Source: Dehalococcoidia bacterium (GTDB taxonomy: Bacteria; Chloroflexota; Dehalococcoidia; Bin125). From it: a DNA stretch of 64,000 nucleotides. Shown piece after piece: positions 52,233-60,682 of the stretch. Each line of letters opens with the position of its first letter. The first letter of the stretch is position 1. The position numbers and the translations under genes were made by a program. Location of the stretch: positions 124,001 through 188,000 of the forward strand of contig JAJDXE010000011.1 in assembly GCA_022825265.1 (NCBI GenBank), written 5' to 3'. Below the pieces are notes generated by a model. That model was given only the letters and a program-made list of their open reading frames with translations. It was not told where the DNA came from and searched no databases.

Positions 52233-52574
52233 ATGCCGGAAGACACGATTGAAGTGAGCGTGCGCATGGCCGACCGCGGCGAGGTCGGCTACCGGATGGT
52301 GTCGGCGTCGATCAGCAGCCGGGAGGGTTCGCTGGCGGGCGCGCCGGTAGCGTTCACGATCGAGGACGGTCCGGGGACTCTGGCGTCGGCCGGTGGCCGC
52401 GAGCGGACGGTCGACTCGGACGAGTGGGGTATCGCCGAGGTGAACTGGTATCCCGAGCAGCACGCGCGATCCTCGCCCGAGGCCGAGGTCGTGCAGACGG
52501 TGACGATCAAGGCTTCCTGTGAAACGGCGGCCGAGGTGTCGTTGAACGTGGCCTCGCCGCTCTGGAAGCACTAA
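52233..52574 (+). CDS. Small Ig-like (Big-type) domain protein
   Basis: 113 residues from the ATG preceded by AGGAG at 8 bp; a TTG 24 bp earlier is possible. All-beta composition: GSLAGAPVAFTIEDGPGTLASAGG...ERTVDSDEWGIAEVNWYP...VQTVTIKASCETAAEVSLNV is the bacterial Ig-like pattern (inner strand, tryptophan and threonine-rich strands). No signal peptide is seen, unusual for this fold. Function unknown. Confidence 0.6.
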   Translation: MPEDTIEVSVRMADRGEVGYRMVSASISSREGSLAGAPVAFTIEDGPGTLASAGGRERTVDSDEWGIAEVNWYPEQHARSSPEAEVVQTVTIKASCETAAEVSLNVASPLWKH

Positions 52575-52600
52575 GCCGGTTGACTTCGACGTCCGTCGGA

Positions 52601-52642
52601 CCCCCTCTGCCTTCGGCATCTCCCCCTGCGAGGGGGAGAAAG
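52601..52642. repeat. Dispersed C-rich/G-rich hairpin, copy 4
   Basis: CCCCCTCTGCCTTCGGCATC followed by TCCCCCTGCGAGGGGGAG, nearly identical to the copy between tsf and pyrH. Lies between the Ig-like gene and the DUF3159-like gene and directly before the SD of the latter. Confidence 0.6.
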
Positions 52643-52647
52643 GAATC

Positions 52648-53367
52648 GTGAGCGGCATGAACCGCGATCCTGGGCCGGAACTGCCGGGGTGGGCGCAGAA
52701 GGTCGACAGCATTCCGCAGGTCGACCCGGTTGCCATACTCGGCGCTGCGCCGACGATCGCCTATCTGGTGTTCAATGCGATCGGCGGCGTGCGTCCCGCG
52801 ATCGCGGCGGCGGTTGTCTTCGGGATCGTGGTCTACGTCGTTCAACGCCGCCTGCGTCCGCAGATCACGGTCGTGCGCTGGCTGATGGTGTTCAGCGTTG
52901 CGTTCAATGTCGGCTTCGGCGTCTGGGGGCTGATCGAGGGGGACGGCAAGGTCTACTGGGCCCGCGACTTCATCGACAACTTCGTACTTGGCGGCGTGTT
53001 CTTGCTCAGCGTGATGATCGGGCGTCCGCTCGTGAGCGCGCTGGTGCGGGAGACCTTCCCCGACATCCGCGAGCGGATGCCCGCCGACCATCGCGTCTGG
53101 ATCAGGCTGACGATCGTCTGGGGCCTCTACATCGCGCTCGCCGGCGTGCTGCGCTGGTGGATCCTCGATCAGGTCAGCGCGAGCACGTACGCGCTGATTC
53201 GCCTGCCGCTCGGCTGGGGGATGGGCGCGGTGCTGATGATCTGGACCTTCAGCGCCCTCAGTCGCGCGATGCGCGACGTCGGTCTCCAGAATCTGCGATC
53301 CGGTTCAGGCCCAGACTCAGACGATGCCGGCGAAGTGGTCTCGGATGCCGAGATCGGTGAACGCTGA
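52648..53367 (+). CDS. DUF3159-like integral membrane protein
   Basis: 239 residues from a GTG; an ATG three codons later is also possible. About six membrane helices: 30-45, 52-68, 80-100, 112-130, 150-170 and 185-205. Blocks GVRPAIAAAVVFGIV and the WARDFIDNF...VSALVRETFPDIRERM loop resemble DUF3159, a family common in Actinobacteria and of unknown function. The C-terminal 20 residues are acidic. It overlaps the next gene tail-to-tail by 51 bp. Confidence 0.7.
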   Translation: MSGMNRDPGPELPGWAQKVDSIPQVDPVAILGAAPTIAYLVFNAIGGVRPAIAAAVVFGIVVYVVQRRLRPQITVVRWLMVFSVAFNVGFGVWGLIEGDGKVYWARDFIDNFVLGGVFLLSVMIGRPLVSALVRETFPDIRERMPADHRVWIRLTIVWGLYIALAGVLRWWILDQVSASTYALIRLPLGWGMGAVLMIWTFSALSRAMRDVGLQNLRSGSGPDSDDAGEVVSDAEIGER

Positions 53368-54402
53368 GCGGAACCACTCGATCACTTCTGGGTGATAGGG
53401 GATGCCGCGTTCTGAGCGGTCGATCTCCTGTTCGTGCTCCTCGAGGCCGGCGTAGATCACGCGTTCCTCGCCGGGAGCGGTCGGCGTCTCGCGCAGGGCC
53501 TTGAGGTATTCGTCCATGTGGCCCTTGAACTCGTCGACGTCGGTGAAGGCGGCGATGTTGAAGACGGTGAAGTGGTGTCCGACGCCGTTGAAACGGAAGA
53601 GGGCGGAGCCGGCGTTGGCCATGATCCCGCTGAGGATGTCGATCATCACGGCCAAGGAGTAGCCCTTGTGTGAGCCGATTTCTCGGGTGCCGCCGAGGGG
53701 CAGCATGAGGAACTCGTCCGGTGTCTGGCCCGACTCCATCATCGGGGTGCCGTCGGCGGTGGCGACCCAGCCGGGCAGGAGGTCTTCGCCGAGTCGCTGG
53801 GCCAGGCGGATCTTGTTGCCGGCGACGGAGGACATCGAGGCGTCGAAGATGAAGGGGGCTTCCTCGTTGGCGGGGGCGGCGATGCTCAGCGGGTTGAGTC
53901 CGACCATGGCCTGGGCTCCGTGGGTCGGGGCGACGAGCAATCCGCCGACGGTCATGGAGAGTCCGATCATGTCGTGCTCGAGGGCCATCTGGGCGTGGTA
54001 GGCGGCGGCGCCGAAGTGAGCGCCGTTGTTGCAGACGACGGTTGCGACGCCCTGGTTCTTGGCCTTCTCGATCGCGAGGTCCATGGCCTGTGGTCCGACG
54101 GTCAGTCCCAGGCCCCGGTCGCAGTTGATGGTCGCTGCGGCGGGCGCGTCGCGCTCGACGGTCCAGTTTGGAGCGGGGTTGATGTCGCCGGATTTGAATC
54201 CGGCGACGTAGGCGCGGAGCATGTTGGAGACGCCGTGGGAGTCGATGCCTCGGAGGTCGGCGTAGAGCAGGGTGTCGGTGCTGCGCCGGGCGTCGTCCTC
54301 GGGCATGCCGCAGGCGGTGAAGATCTCATGCACGGCTCCGCGCATGGCGTCGCCGGGGATGCGGACGGCGATGTCTTCGGGGACGGCGAATTGCTTCAGC
54401 AT
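53317..54402 (-). CDS. Ldh-family (malate/L-lactate-type) NAD(P)-dependent dehydrogenase
   Basis: 361 residues from MLKQFAVPEDIAVRI; upstream Met codons would lengthen it without homology. Family blocks: DLRGIDSHGVSNMLRAYVAGFKSGDI with the catalytic His, NGAHFGAAAYHAQMAL, GLNPLSIAAPA and GSHKGYSLAVMIDILSGI. This family includes ureidoglycolate, sulfolactate and delta1-piperideine-2-carboxylate reductases; the substrate is unknown. It converges with the DUF3159-like gene. Confidence 0.88.
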   Translation of the reverse strand: MLKQFAVPEDIAVRIPGDAMRGAVHEIFTACGMPEDDARRSTDTLLYADLRGIDSHGVSNMLRAYVAGFKSGDINPAPNWTVERDAPAAATINCDRGLGLTVGPQAMDLAIEKAKNQGVATVVCNNGAHFGAAAYHAQMALEHDMIGLSMTVGGLLVAPTHGAQAMVGLNPLSIAAPANEEAPFIFDASMSSVAGNKIRLAQRLGEDLLPGWVATADGTPMMESGQTPDEFLMLPLGGTREIGSHKGYSLAVMIDILSGIMANAGSALFRFNGVGHHFTVFNIAAFTDVDEFKGHMDEYLKALRETPTAPGEERVIYAGLEEHEQEIDRSERGIPYHPEVIEWFRSAFTDLGIRDHFAGIV

Positions 54403-54621
54403 GGCGGGCTCCAAACGTGCTGCATCGGTCGGACTGTGTGGCAGGGTACCCGCAGTCTGACGCCTGCTTGTCAAGCGGAATGTGGCGTCGGAGCGCTTGT
54501 CCCTGCGTTCACAATCCGCCCGCGCCGGCCGATGCGGTTCTGCATACCGTCGGGAATGGAGGCAACGGATGGGCCGCGCCGTGCGACCCAGCGAACTCCG
54601 AGCAGATCAGTGGAGTGGAAC

Positions 54622-54879
54622 GTGATCAACGCGATGCCCGAGTCGAGCCCGTACGCGCGGATTCAGCCGCCGTTCAAGGAGACGTACATGCGGGAGATCG
54701 CCCGTCGGCGCTGGATGGCGCAGCAGGAGCAGATGCGGCAGCAGGCGCGTCGGCGGCGCGTGAGCAAGGTCGTCGATCGGGTGAGTCAGATTGGGCGGCT
54801 GCGACCGGGGCGGTCGGCGGCCAACTCGCTGTCGCCGGTGTACTCGATGTTCAACGAGTCGTTTTTTCGGGGTCGGTGA
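54622..54879 (+). CDS. Small basic hypothetical protein
   Basis: 85 residues from a GTG with GGAG 6 bp upstream (an ATG four codons later is possible). Very basic and Gln-rich (MREIARRRWMAQQEQMRQQ, ARRRRVSKVV), with GC-rich third codon positions that support coding. It ends in SMFNESFFRGR and is followed at once by a terminator-like hairpin, which favours a real gene. No family recognised; nucleic-acid binding is a guess from its charge. Confidence 0.5.
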   Translation: MINAMPESSPYARIQPPFKETYMREIARRRWMAQQEQMRQQARRRRVSKVVDRVSQIGRLRPGRSAANSLSPVYSMFNESFFRGR

Positions 54880-54931
54880 GGCGACCGGCCCAGGAAGCAA
54901 ACTGAGGGGCGGCCCCAGTGGGTCGCCTTTT
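54880..54931 (+). terminator. Rho-independent terminator-like hairpin
   Basis: GGCGACC at 54880 pairs with GGTCGCC at 54921-54927, followed by TTTT; an inner GGGGC/GCCCC hairpin fills the loop. It directly follows the stop of the small basic protein. Confidence 0.6.
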
Positions 54932-54957
54932 CACATCTGCGCGAGATACGGAGGTGT

Positions 54958-55051
54958 TGAGCACATTTAAATCACCAAAAGTGTGATGTATGTGCTCATA
55001 AGGCAAGTGTATGTGACCATTCGTTGTGCGGAGGGAACGTCGCTCCGCACA
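54958..55051 (+). promoter_or_regulatory. Two inverted repeats in an AT-rich leader before an orphan gene
   Basis: Repeat 1: TGAGCACAT (54958-54966) and ATGTGCTCA (54990-54998), with ATCAC/GTGAT nested inside, in an AT-rich stretch unlike the surrounding DNA. Repeat 2: TGTGCGGAG (55025-55033) and CTCCGCACA (55043-55051), 9-bp arms around a 9-base loop. They could be an operator and an attenuator hairpin for the downstream gene; no partner protein is known. Confidence 0.5.
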
Positions 55052-55102
55052 GCGGAAGAATGCTGCCTTGCAGCCGCATCGAGTCGGGTCAAGGACGGGT
55101 TC

Positions 55103-55609
55103 TTGATACCAGCGGCGCTCATTCCTGCGGTCGTCATGGCGATCGTGGCGATCGTGGCGCTCTCGCCCGGTCAGGTTCTGGAGGAAACCTGGGAAGGGCC
55201 GCAGGAGGTCATCTGCGCCGGCCTCGACTCGTTGACAATGAGCATCAACGCCGCGACGTTGCAATCCATCGGAGAGTTGACCAGATCGACATCTTCCAAG
55301 GATGGCGAGTGCATCGTCACCATGACCCTGTACGACACCTCCGACTACGACAAACCTGCCGACTCCTCCATGACATGCACGGTCACGATGGTGCCGATCA
55401 GAAACGACTACGCATTTGATGTCGACACCATTGACTCAGGTGATTGCTCCACCGTTGGCATTCAGATTCAGATCGATTACGGAGATCTGCCAGGTGATTG
55501 GGCGCCTTACCCCGCAGCAGGAGTAACAGGTGCGGCGCCGGTGACCGGCGATCCGGCTGACAAGAAGAGAATCAGGAACGAAGTCGGATGTCATCCGTAC
55601 TCCTGGTAG
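55103..55609 (+). CDS. Hypothetical membrane-anchored protein (orphan island)
   Basis: 168 residues if started at the TTG preceded by AAGGA; the frame is open for 40 more codons but that part crosses both inverted repeats and has atypical codons. One membrane segment near the N-terminus (LIPAVVMAIVAIVALSPG), then a Cys- and Asp-rich outer part (CIVTMTLYDTSDYDKPADSS, MTCTVTMVPI, DYGDLPGDW). No family recognised. GC at third positions is lower than in neighbours. Eleven bp before the next orphan gene. Confidence 0.5.
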   Translation: MIPAALIPAVVMAIVAIVALSPGQVLEETWEGPQEVICAGLDSLTMSINAATLQSIGELTRSTSSKDGECIVTMTLYDTSDYDKPADSSMTCTVTMVPIRNDYAFDVDTIDSGDCSTVGIQIQIDYGDLPGDWAPYPAAGVTGAAPVTGDPADKKRIRNEVGCHPYSW

Positions 55610-55619
55610 CTGATACGCC

Positions 55620-56468
55620 ATGACCGCAATGCTCGCCGAGGCGTTCGGCCGCCTGTCCTCTCATCAGGACAGAGCTGTTGACGTCCTCGGCGAGGACTTG
55701 TACAGCATCTTCCTCGCAAGGTCGCAGTTGATGGGCTGGTCCACGATCGGCTCTTCCGCCTCCCCCGGTGAAGTTTCCCCGCTCTGGGATATGAACGAAG
55801 CGGAACTGACTGAGGAGGAAGGCGGGTGCCGCATCGGATTCGCCCAGGTGGGACTCGATGTCGGCTCGCGCAGCTCCGTCGTTGAACCGCAGGAACAGGG
55901 GCCTGCCGGAGACCCTTCCGGGTTGAGGGCGGCGCCCTTCCCGGGCGTTCCAAACGAGCCGTCCACTGACCCTGTGCTGGCAATCCCTCCACTGATTCAG
56001 TGCCTGGATGACTCTCTGCGATGGTTCGGAGAGGTAGAGGTCACAGCGGTTCAGGTGACGGCGTTTGACATCGCGCCCCGGCAGCGCTCGTACTTGCACC
56101 GGTTAGTGTCCGAACTCAACTGGTTCAACATAGAGGCTGCGTTAGAGCATCCGCAGGCATTGGCGACTGTGGCGACCGAGCAGTGGAATGCAACCAAGGA
56201 GGCGCGAGTTGTCGCCGCCATCCGTCAGACGAACACTGGCCCGTTCGAGATCGGCGCTCGGATTAGAGCGCCGGCAGAGTGCGTGGCAGGTCCCGAGTTT
56301 GTAGGGCTTCAGTGGGGGCGCACGAGCACAGGGTTGGATATATCGATGCCTTTGTGGTCAGCCGGCGCCGTGGGGTGGGTGATTGCCAGGTTGTTCGAGG
56401 CCGTGCTCGCTCGTGAGCCCGCGCCCCAGCATCTCTCCGTCCGCGTGACGCGCACCGCGCCGGAATGA
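55620..56468 (+). CDS. Hypothetical protein, full-length member of an orphan paralogous pair
   Basis: 282 residues, no recognised family, no signal peptide. The N-terminal 95 residues (EAFGRL...MGWSTIGSS...LWDMNEAELTEEEGGCRIGFAQVGLDV) match the next gene clearly. The C-terminal part (RSYLHRLVSELNWFNIEAALEHPQ...TKEARVVAAIRQTNTGPFEIGARIR) is helical then beta. Weaker codon bias than its surroundings suggests recent arrival. Eleven bp after the membrane protein, so probably one operon. Confidence 0.6.
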   Translation: MTAMLAEAFGRLSSHQDRAVDVLGEDLYSIFLARSQLMGWSTIGSSASPGEVSPLWDMNEAELTEEEGGCRIGFAQVGLDVGSRSSVVEPQEQGPAGDPSGLRAAPFPGVPNEPSTDPVLAIPPLIQCLDDSLRWFGEVEVTAVQVTAFDIAPRQRSYLHRLVSELNWFNIEAALEHPQALATVATEQWNATKEARVVAAIRQTNTGPFEIGARIRAPAECVAGPEFVGLQWGRTSTGLDISMPLWSAGAVGWVIARLFEAVLAREPAPQHLSVRVTRTAPE

Positions 56469-56610
56469 GCAGCGTCTAATGAGTCCTCCAGCTTCGCCGC
56501 GGCCGCTCGCAGCTTCGATCGTTCGACATGGTGCACTGCGTTCCGCATATGCGCTTCTGTAAGCCATCCTGATGAGGTCCGCTCCAAACAGCTAAGGGAA
56601 GGCGCCCGCC

Positions 56611-57207
56611 GTGTATCCAACTCTCTTCGTTGACGCCTTCGGGCGCCTCGACCCGATTCCCGAGCGGGTGGCTCCCGATCCCGAGTACCGACCTGACCCC
56701 GAGAATCCGCTCGACGGCTACCTCTGGGGCACCTTTCACCATCGCTCTGAGATGATGCGATGGTCAACTGACGGAAGTGCGGGGACTTCTCGCGTGTGGG
56801 ATGTGGAAGAGGCGGAACTGACCTACCATCTCGGGTCGTCCCGGATCGGCTTCGCCCAGGTTGAGCTCGAAGTCAAAGGGGCCGCTGCGGTGGAGCCTGC
56901 CGAGATGCCAATGCCCGACGTGCTGCAGCCGGACATTGATCTGTCTCAGGCGGGCTGGGCGGCTGTGCCGAAGCTGGACGACGGAGCTCCACCCAGACCG
57001 CCCGGAGTAGCGCTCGCCCACGTGCCTGGTCGTGCGCCAGCCAATCTCGCTGCCCAGCGCACGCGCATTCAGAGCGGACCAGCGCGCGGCGACACGGCGC
57101 TTAGAGAATCGACAGCCGCGTGCATCTCGAACCTGCTTGAGCGCGGGCTCCGACGGGCCATCCGCTGGCCCTCGTCGTTCACGGTCGCGTCGATTTGTCA
57201 CGCGTGA
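56611..57207 (+). CDS. Hypothetical protein, shortened paralogue of the preceding gene
   Basis: 198 residues from a GTG preceded by AAGGGAAGG. Residues 9-100 align with the upstream gene: DAFGRL, MMRWSTDGSAG, VWDVEEAELTYHLGSSRIGFAQVELEV, ending with VEP in both. After about residue 130 the likeness stops and the sequence is Arg/Ser-rich, consistent with decay or a frameshift in the second half. The shared core W-S-T-x-G-S and S-R-I-G-F-A-Q-V is not one I can assign. Confidence 0.5.
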   Translation: MYPTLFVDAFGRLDPIPERVAPDPEYRPDPENPLDGYLWGTFHHRSEMMRWSTDGSAGTSRVWDVEEAELTYHLGSSRIGFAQVELEVKGAAAVEPAEMPMPDVLQPDIDLSQAGWAAVPKLDDGAPPRPPGVALAHVPGRAPANLAAQRTRIQSGPARGDTALRESTAACISNLLERGLRRAIRWPSSFTVASICHA

Positions 57208-57317
57208 GCGCGCGCAACTTCACTGCGTAGTCGGGGCCGAATGTAGCATGCCTCAGTAGGAACCCTGATCCGGCCGCGCTGCCTTGCCGGACCCTGACGC
57301 AACAACGGAGAACCACC

Positions 57318-58721
57318 GTGCACCGACCGCAAGCACTCGCTCGATACAGCCGTTCACTCCGCATGACCCTGGTGGCCGGCCTGCTGCTGGCGGCCGGCGT
57401 CGCGTTCACGTTGATCGCTCAGGAGTTGTTGTCCGACCGCGCCGGCGCCGACGGGCGGACCGGCGGGACCACGGTGCGCATCTCGGCGATCAAGTCGGAC
57501 GCGGGCGACGTTCGCGTCGCGCTGCAGCCGCACGACGGCGAAGGTTGGGGCGAGCGCCTGCATCCGCAACTCAACACCGTCGGACGCGACGCTCCAACCA
57601 ATCGCTGGCTGAACAGCTCACCGATGGAACTGGCGGTCGCGGTCCAGCTCGCCGACGATGTCGCCGAAGAGCCCGCGAGCATCGAGAACACAGAAAGCAG
57701 CGCCACTGAGCCGGGCGTCGGTGACCCGGTCGCCGACGAGCGACAACTGCTCTGCGTCATCGCGCACGGACACGCCGACGACCCGTTCTGGGAGCAGGTG
57801 CGCGGCTTCATGTACCAGTCGACCACGCACCTCAATGCGCATGTGCGATTCCACTCCTCGCCCGACGGCGCCTCGCAGGCGGCGGCGATCGCGCAGTGCA
57901 GCGCCGACGGCGCGGTCGCGATTGCGGCCACCCTCGCCAATCCCGACGCCGTCACCGATGCGCTGCTCGCGGCCAAGCAGGCCGGCGCGCGGATCGTGAC
58001 CTTCAACTCCGGCGCGAGTCACGCCCGGGCGGCGGGCTCGGAGCTGCATATCGCGCTCGACGATCGGGCCGCCGGTCGCTTCATCGGCGAGCGCCTGAAC
58101 GAGCAGGGGGTTACGGGCGTGGTCGCCTGCCTGATCCATGAGCGCCAGAACGTCGGACTTGAGGAACGCTGCGACGGCCTCGAGGCGACCTACGCCGGCG
58201 GCGAGGTGCGAGAGATCAACCTGCCAACAGCCGACGACCCTGACGCGCTGCAAGAACGGCTGCGCGAGTTGTTGCTGGCCGACGGCGACGACGCCAACGA
58301 TGTGCTCGTCGCGCTCAGCGCCGGCACCTCGGTCGCCGCGCTGAAGGAAGCCAACGCGATCGAGAGCGAACACGGCGCCGTGCTGGAGGGCAAGGGCCTC
58401 GTGGCGATGGGCTACAGCCTGGAGCGAGGCCAATACCGGCGCGCGCGGACGCAGGCGGGTTTGGAGAGTCTCGACCTGCTCGGCGTCGCCGATGCGAGCG
58501 AGGCGCAGGGCTGGTTCATCGTCAGCGCCCTGACCTACGTCGCCAACTTCCCGTTGACTCCGGTGTTCATCGAGCAGCCGACCATCATGCTGATCACACC
58601 CTGGAACCTGAACCTGAGCGGACTGGGGACCGTGTCCTTCGCCGAGCTGCGAGCGGCCGACCATGCCTACCGCGCGGTCCTCGCCGACGGGACCAAGGTT
58701 GAGCAGATCGGCGTTGAGTAG
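57318..58721 (+). CDS. Periplasmic sugar-binding-type protein (Peripla_BP_4) with N-terminal anchor
   Basis: 467 residues from a GTG. A membrane segment (LVAGLLLAAGVAFTLIAQEL) near 17-36 anchors it, then a long linker, then from about 140 a type I periplasmic-binding fold (LLCVIAHGHADDPFWEQVRGFMYQ...AKQAGARIVTFNSG) as in ribose or autoinducer-2 receptors. No ABC permease or ATPase gene follows, so it may be a lone sensor or use permeases encoded elsewhere. No HTH domain, so it is not a LacI repressor. Confidence 0.8.
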   Translation: MHRPQALARYSRSLRMTLVAGLLLAAGVAFTLIAQELLSDRAGADGRTGGTTVRISAIKSDAGDVRVALQPHDGEGWGERLHPQLNTVGRDAPTNRWLNSSPMELAVAVQLADDVAEEPASIENTESSATEPGVGDPVADERQLLCVIAHGHADDPFWEQVRGFMYQSTTHLNAHVRFHSSPDGASQAAAIAQCSADGAVAIAATLANPDAVTDALLAAKQAGARIVTFNSGASHARAAGSELHIALDDRAAGRFIGERLNEQGVTGVVACLIHERQNVGLEERCDGLEATYAGGEVREINLPTADDPDALQERLRELLLADGDDANDVLVALSAGTSVAALKEANAIESEHGAVLEGKGLVAMGYSLERGQYRRARTQAGLESLDLLGVADASEAQGWFIVSALTYVANFPLTPVFIEQPTIMLITPWNLNLSGLGTVSFAELRAADHAYRAVLADGTKVEQIGVE

Positions 58722-58848
58722 ACGGCCGGGGCCGCGCCGGGGTCGCTGGTACACTGCGGGCTGCGTGAATGAAATCACGTGATCAAGCCATGTTCGCGCA
58801 GCGGAGCGCTGCGCGGCCCATACGCACGACTGTTGAGAGGGGAGCGCG

Positions 58849-59271
58849 GTGGCTGAGTACACCAAGCCGATTCCGAGTCCCGACCCGGTCTCGCAACCAT
58901 TCTGGGACGGGGCCAAAGAGGGGAAGCTGATGCTCCCCCGCTGCGACGACTGCAACCGGGTCCACTGGTACCCGCGAGTGATTTGCCCGTTCTGCCACTC
59001 GATGAACATCGAGTGGGTCGAGGCCACCGGCAAGGGCACCATCCACACCTTCGCCGTCCAGCACAACAAGGGCCTCGTCGCACGCGGCTGGGGCGATGAA
59101 GTGCCCTACGTCAGCGCCTACATCGACCTCGCCGAGGGCGACCGGATGCTGACCGTGCTCAAGGGCGTCGACCCCAACGACCCCGAATCGATCGAAATCG
59201 GCGGTGCCGTCCAGATCGAGTTCGAGGAAGCGTCTGAAGACGTCCACATCCCCTTCTGGCGGCCTGTCTAA
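58849..59271 (+). CDS. DUF35 OB-fold protein with zinc ribbon, thiolase partner
   Basis: 140 residues from a GTG after GGGGAG. The rubredoxin-like zinc ribbon CDDCNRVHWYPRVICPFC is followed by an OB-fold (GKGTIHTFAVQHNKG...IDLAEGDRMLTVLKG). Such proteins pair with thiolase-like proteins and support acyl-CoA condensation or cleavage. The thiolase gene follows 45 bp downstream. Zinc ligands are complete. Confidence 0.88.
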   Translation: MAEYTKPIPSPDPVSQPFWDGAKEGKLMLPRCDDCNRVHWYPRVICPFCHSMNIEWVEATGKGTIHTFAVQHNKGLVARGWGDEVPYVSAYIDLAEGDRMLTVLKGVDPNDPESIEIGGAVQIEFEEASEDVHIPFWRPV

Positions 59272-59315
59272 GCGCGCCGACGACCGACATCACACGGAGC
59301 ACACAGGAGAACACT

Positions 59316-60584
59316 ATGCCTGGCGAAGCATCAATGTCCGCCGCGATCATCGGCGCCGCCGAAGCCAACGACATCGGCTACCCGCAGACGCCGAAGTCCT
59401 CGCTCACCCTCCACATCGAGGCGATCAACAACGTCTGCGAGATGACCGGCATCCCGATCAGGGCGATTGACGGAATCTTCTCGGCCGGTTGGTCGCCGCA
59501 GATCGCCGAGTATCTCGGCCTGCACCCCAAGTACATCGACACCACCGCCGTCGGTGGCTGCTCGTTCGAGATGCACGTCCACCACGCGCTGGCCGCGATC
59601 CACGCCGGCGTCATCGACGTGGCCCTCGTCACGCACGGTGAGATGGGATTCAGCCAGCGGTTCACCGGCGGCAAAGGCACCGGACGCCCCTTCGGCGGCG
59701 GCGACCCCTGGGACCCTGGCACGCAGCACACCTCGGCCTACGGGCTGGGCGGCGCGCCGACCTCCTACTCGCACGCGCTCAACCGTCACATGGCCCGCTA
59801 CGGCACGACGCAGGAAGACTTCGCCGAGATCGCCGTCGTCACCCGCGAATGGGCGACCCTCAACCCTCGCGCCGTCATGTACCGCAAGGCCGGCGAGGGC
59901 GACCTGCCCCCGCTGGAAAAGGGCGAGTGGGGCGGCGGCAAGCGCGGCCACACCTTCGGCGGACCGATCACCGTCGACACCGTCATGAACTCCCGCCCAA
60001 TCTCCTGGCCAATCAAGCTGCTCGACGTCTGCCTGGTCACTGACCACGGCGGTGCGGTCCTGATCACCGGCCCCGAGCTGGCCAAGACCTCCAAGACCCC
60101 TCCAGTCTGGATCGCCGGCGCGGGTGAGTCGATCTCGCACTGGAACATGCTCGAAATGGGCGAGTTCACCAAGACCTCCGCCAGCCGCTCGGCCGCGGCC
60201 GCCTACAAGATGGCCGGAATGGGTCCCGAGGACATGGAAATGGCCATGATCTACGACTCGTTCACCGTCACCGCCGGGATCACCGCCGAGATGCTCGGTC
60301 TCGCCCCAGCCGGTGAAGGCTTCACGCTCTGGAAGGACCGCCACGCGGCCCCCGGCGGACGCCTGCCGATCAACACCAACGGCGGCGGACTGAGCTTCAA
60401 CCACTCCGGCATGTACGGCATGCAGTTGCTGGTTGAGGCGTACCGGCAGCTCTCAGGCACGGCCGAGGACGGCGGCTTCTCCGGCGACCCGGGCAAGCAG
60501 ACCAGCGCACGCAGTTGCGTGGTCAACGGCACCGGCGGCTCGCTGAGCACGACCGGCACCCTGGTGCTTGTCTCCGACGACTAA
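59316..60584 (+). CDS. Thiolase-family protein (SCP-2/nondecarboxylating type)
   Basis: 422 residues. Residues 1-25 (MSAAIIGAAEANDIGYPQTPKS) open a thiolase fold; the nucleophilic Cys lies in VGGCSFEMHVHHALAAI; the C-terminal block with NGGGLSFNHSGMYGMQLLVEAYRQL holds the conserved His. It belongs to the acetyl-CoA acetyltransferase/SCP-x group that works with a DUF35 partner, here the previous gene. Substrate (sterol side chain, fatty acyl-CoA or other) unknown. Confidence 0.9.
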   Translation: MPGEASMSAAIIGAAEANDIGYPQTPKSSLTLHIEAINNVCEMTGIPIRAIDGIFSAGWSPQIAEYLGLHPKYIDTTAVGGCSFEMHVHHALAAIHAGVIDVALVTHGEMGFSQRFTGGKGTGRPFGGGDPWDPGTQHTSAYGLGGAPTSYSHALNRHMARYGTTQEDFAEIAVVTREWATLNPRAVMYRKAGEGDLPPLEKGEWGGGKRGHTFGGPITVDTVMNSRPISWPIKLLDVCLVTDHGGAVLITGPELAKTSKTPPVWIAGAGESISHWNMLEMGEFTKTSASRSAAAAYKMAGMGPEDMEMAMIYDSFTVTAGITAEMLGLAPAGEGFTLWKDRHAAPGGRLPINTNGGGLSFNHSGMYGMQLLVEAYRQLSGTAEDGGFSGDPGKQTSARSCVVNGTGGSLSTTGTLVLVSDD

Positions 60585-60609
60585 TCGCCGAGACAGATTT
60601 CATTGCATC

Positions 60610-60641
60610 GAGGCCGCCCCCACAAGTGTGGGGGCGGCCTC
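60610..60641 (+). terminator. Strong GC hairpin after the thiolase gene
   Basis: GAGGCCGCCCCCACA and TGTGGGGGCGGCCTC form a 15-bp perfect stem around a short loop 26 bp after the thiolase stop, followed by the T-containing GTTCGTTT. A likely transcription terminator. Confidence 0.75.
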
Positions 60642-60682
60642 GTTCGTTTACCTTGCCGCACACGCGGTGATGGGAGTCAATC

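Noticed and set aside
54983..55102. Longer N-terminus for the orphan membrane protein
   Set aside because: It would cross both inverted repeats, uses atypical codons, and lacks a good SD, while the TTG at 55103 has one.
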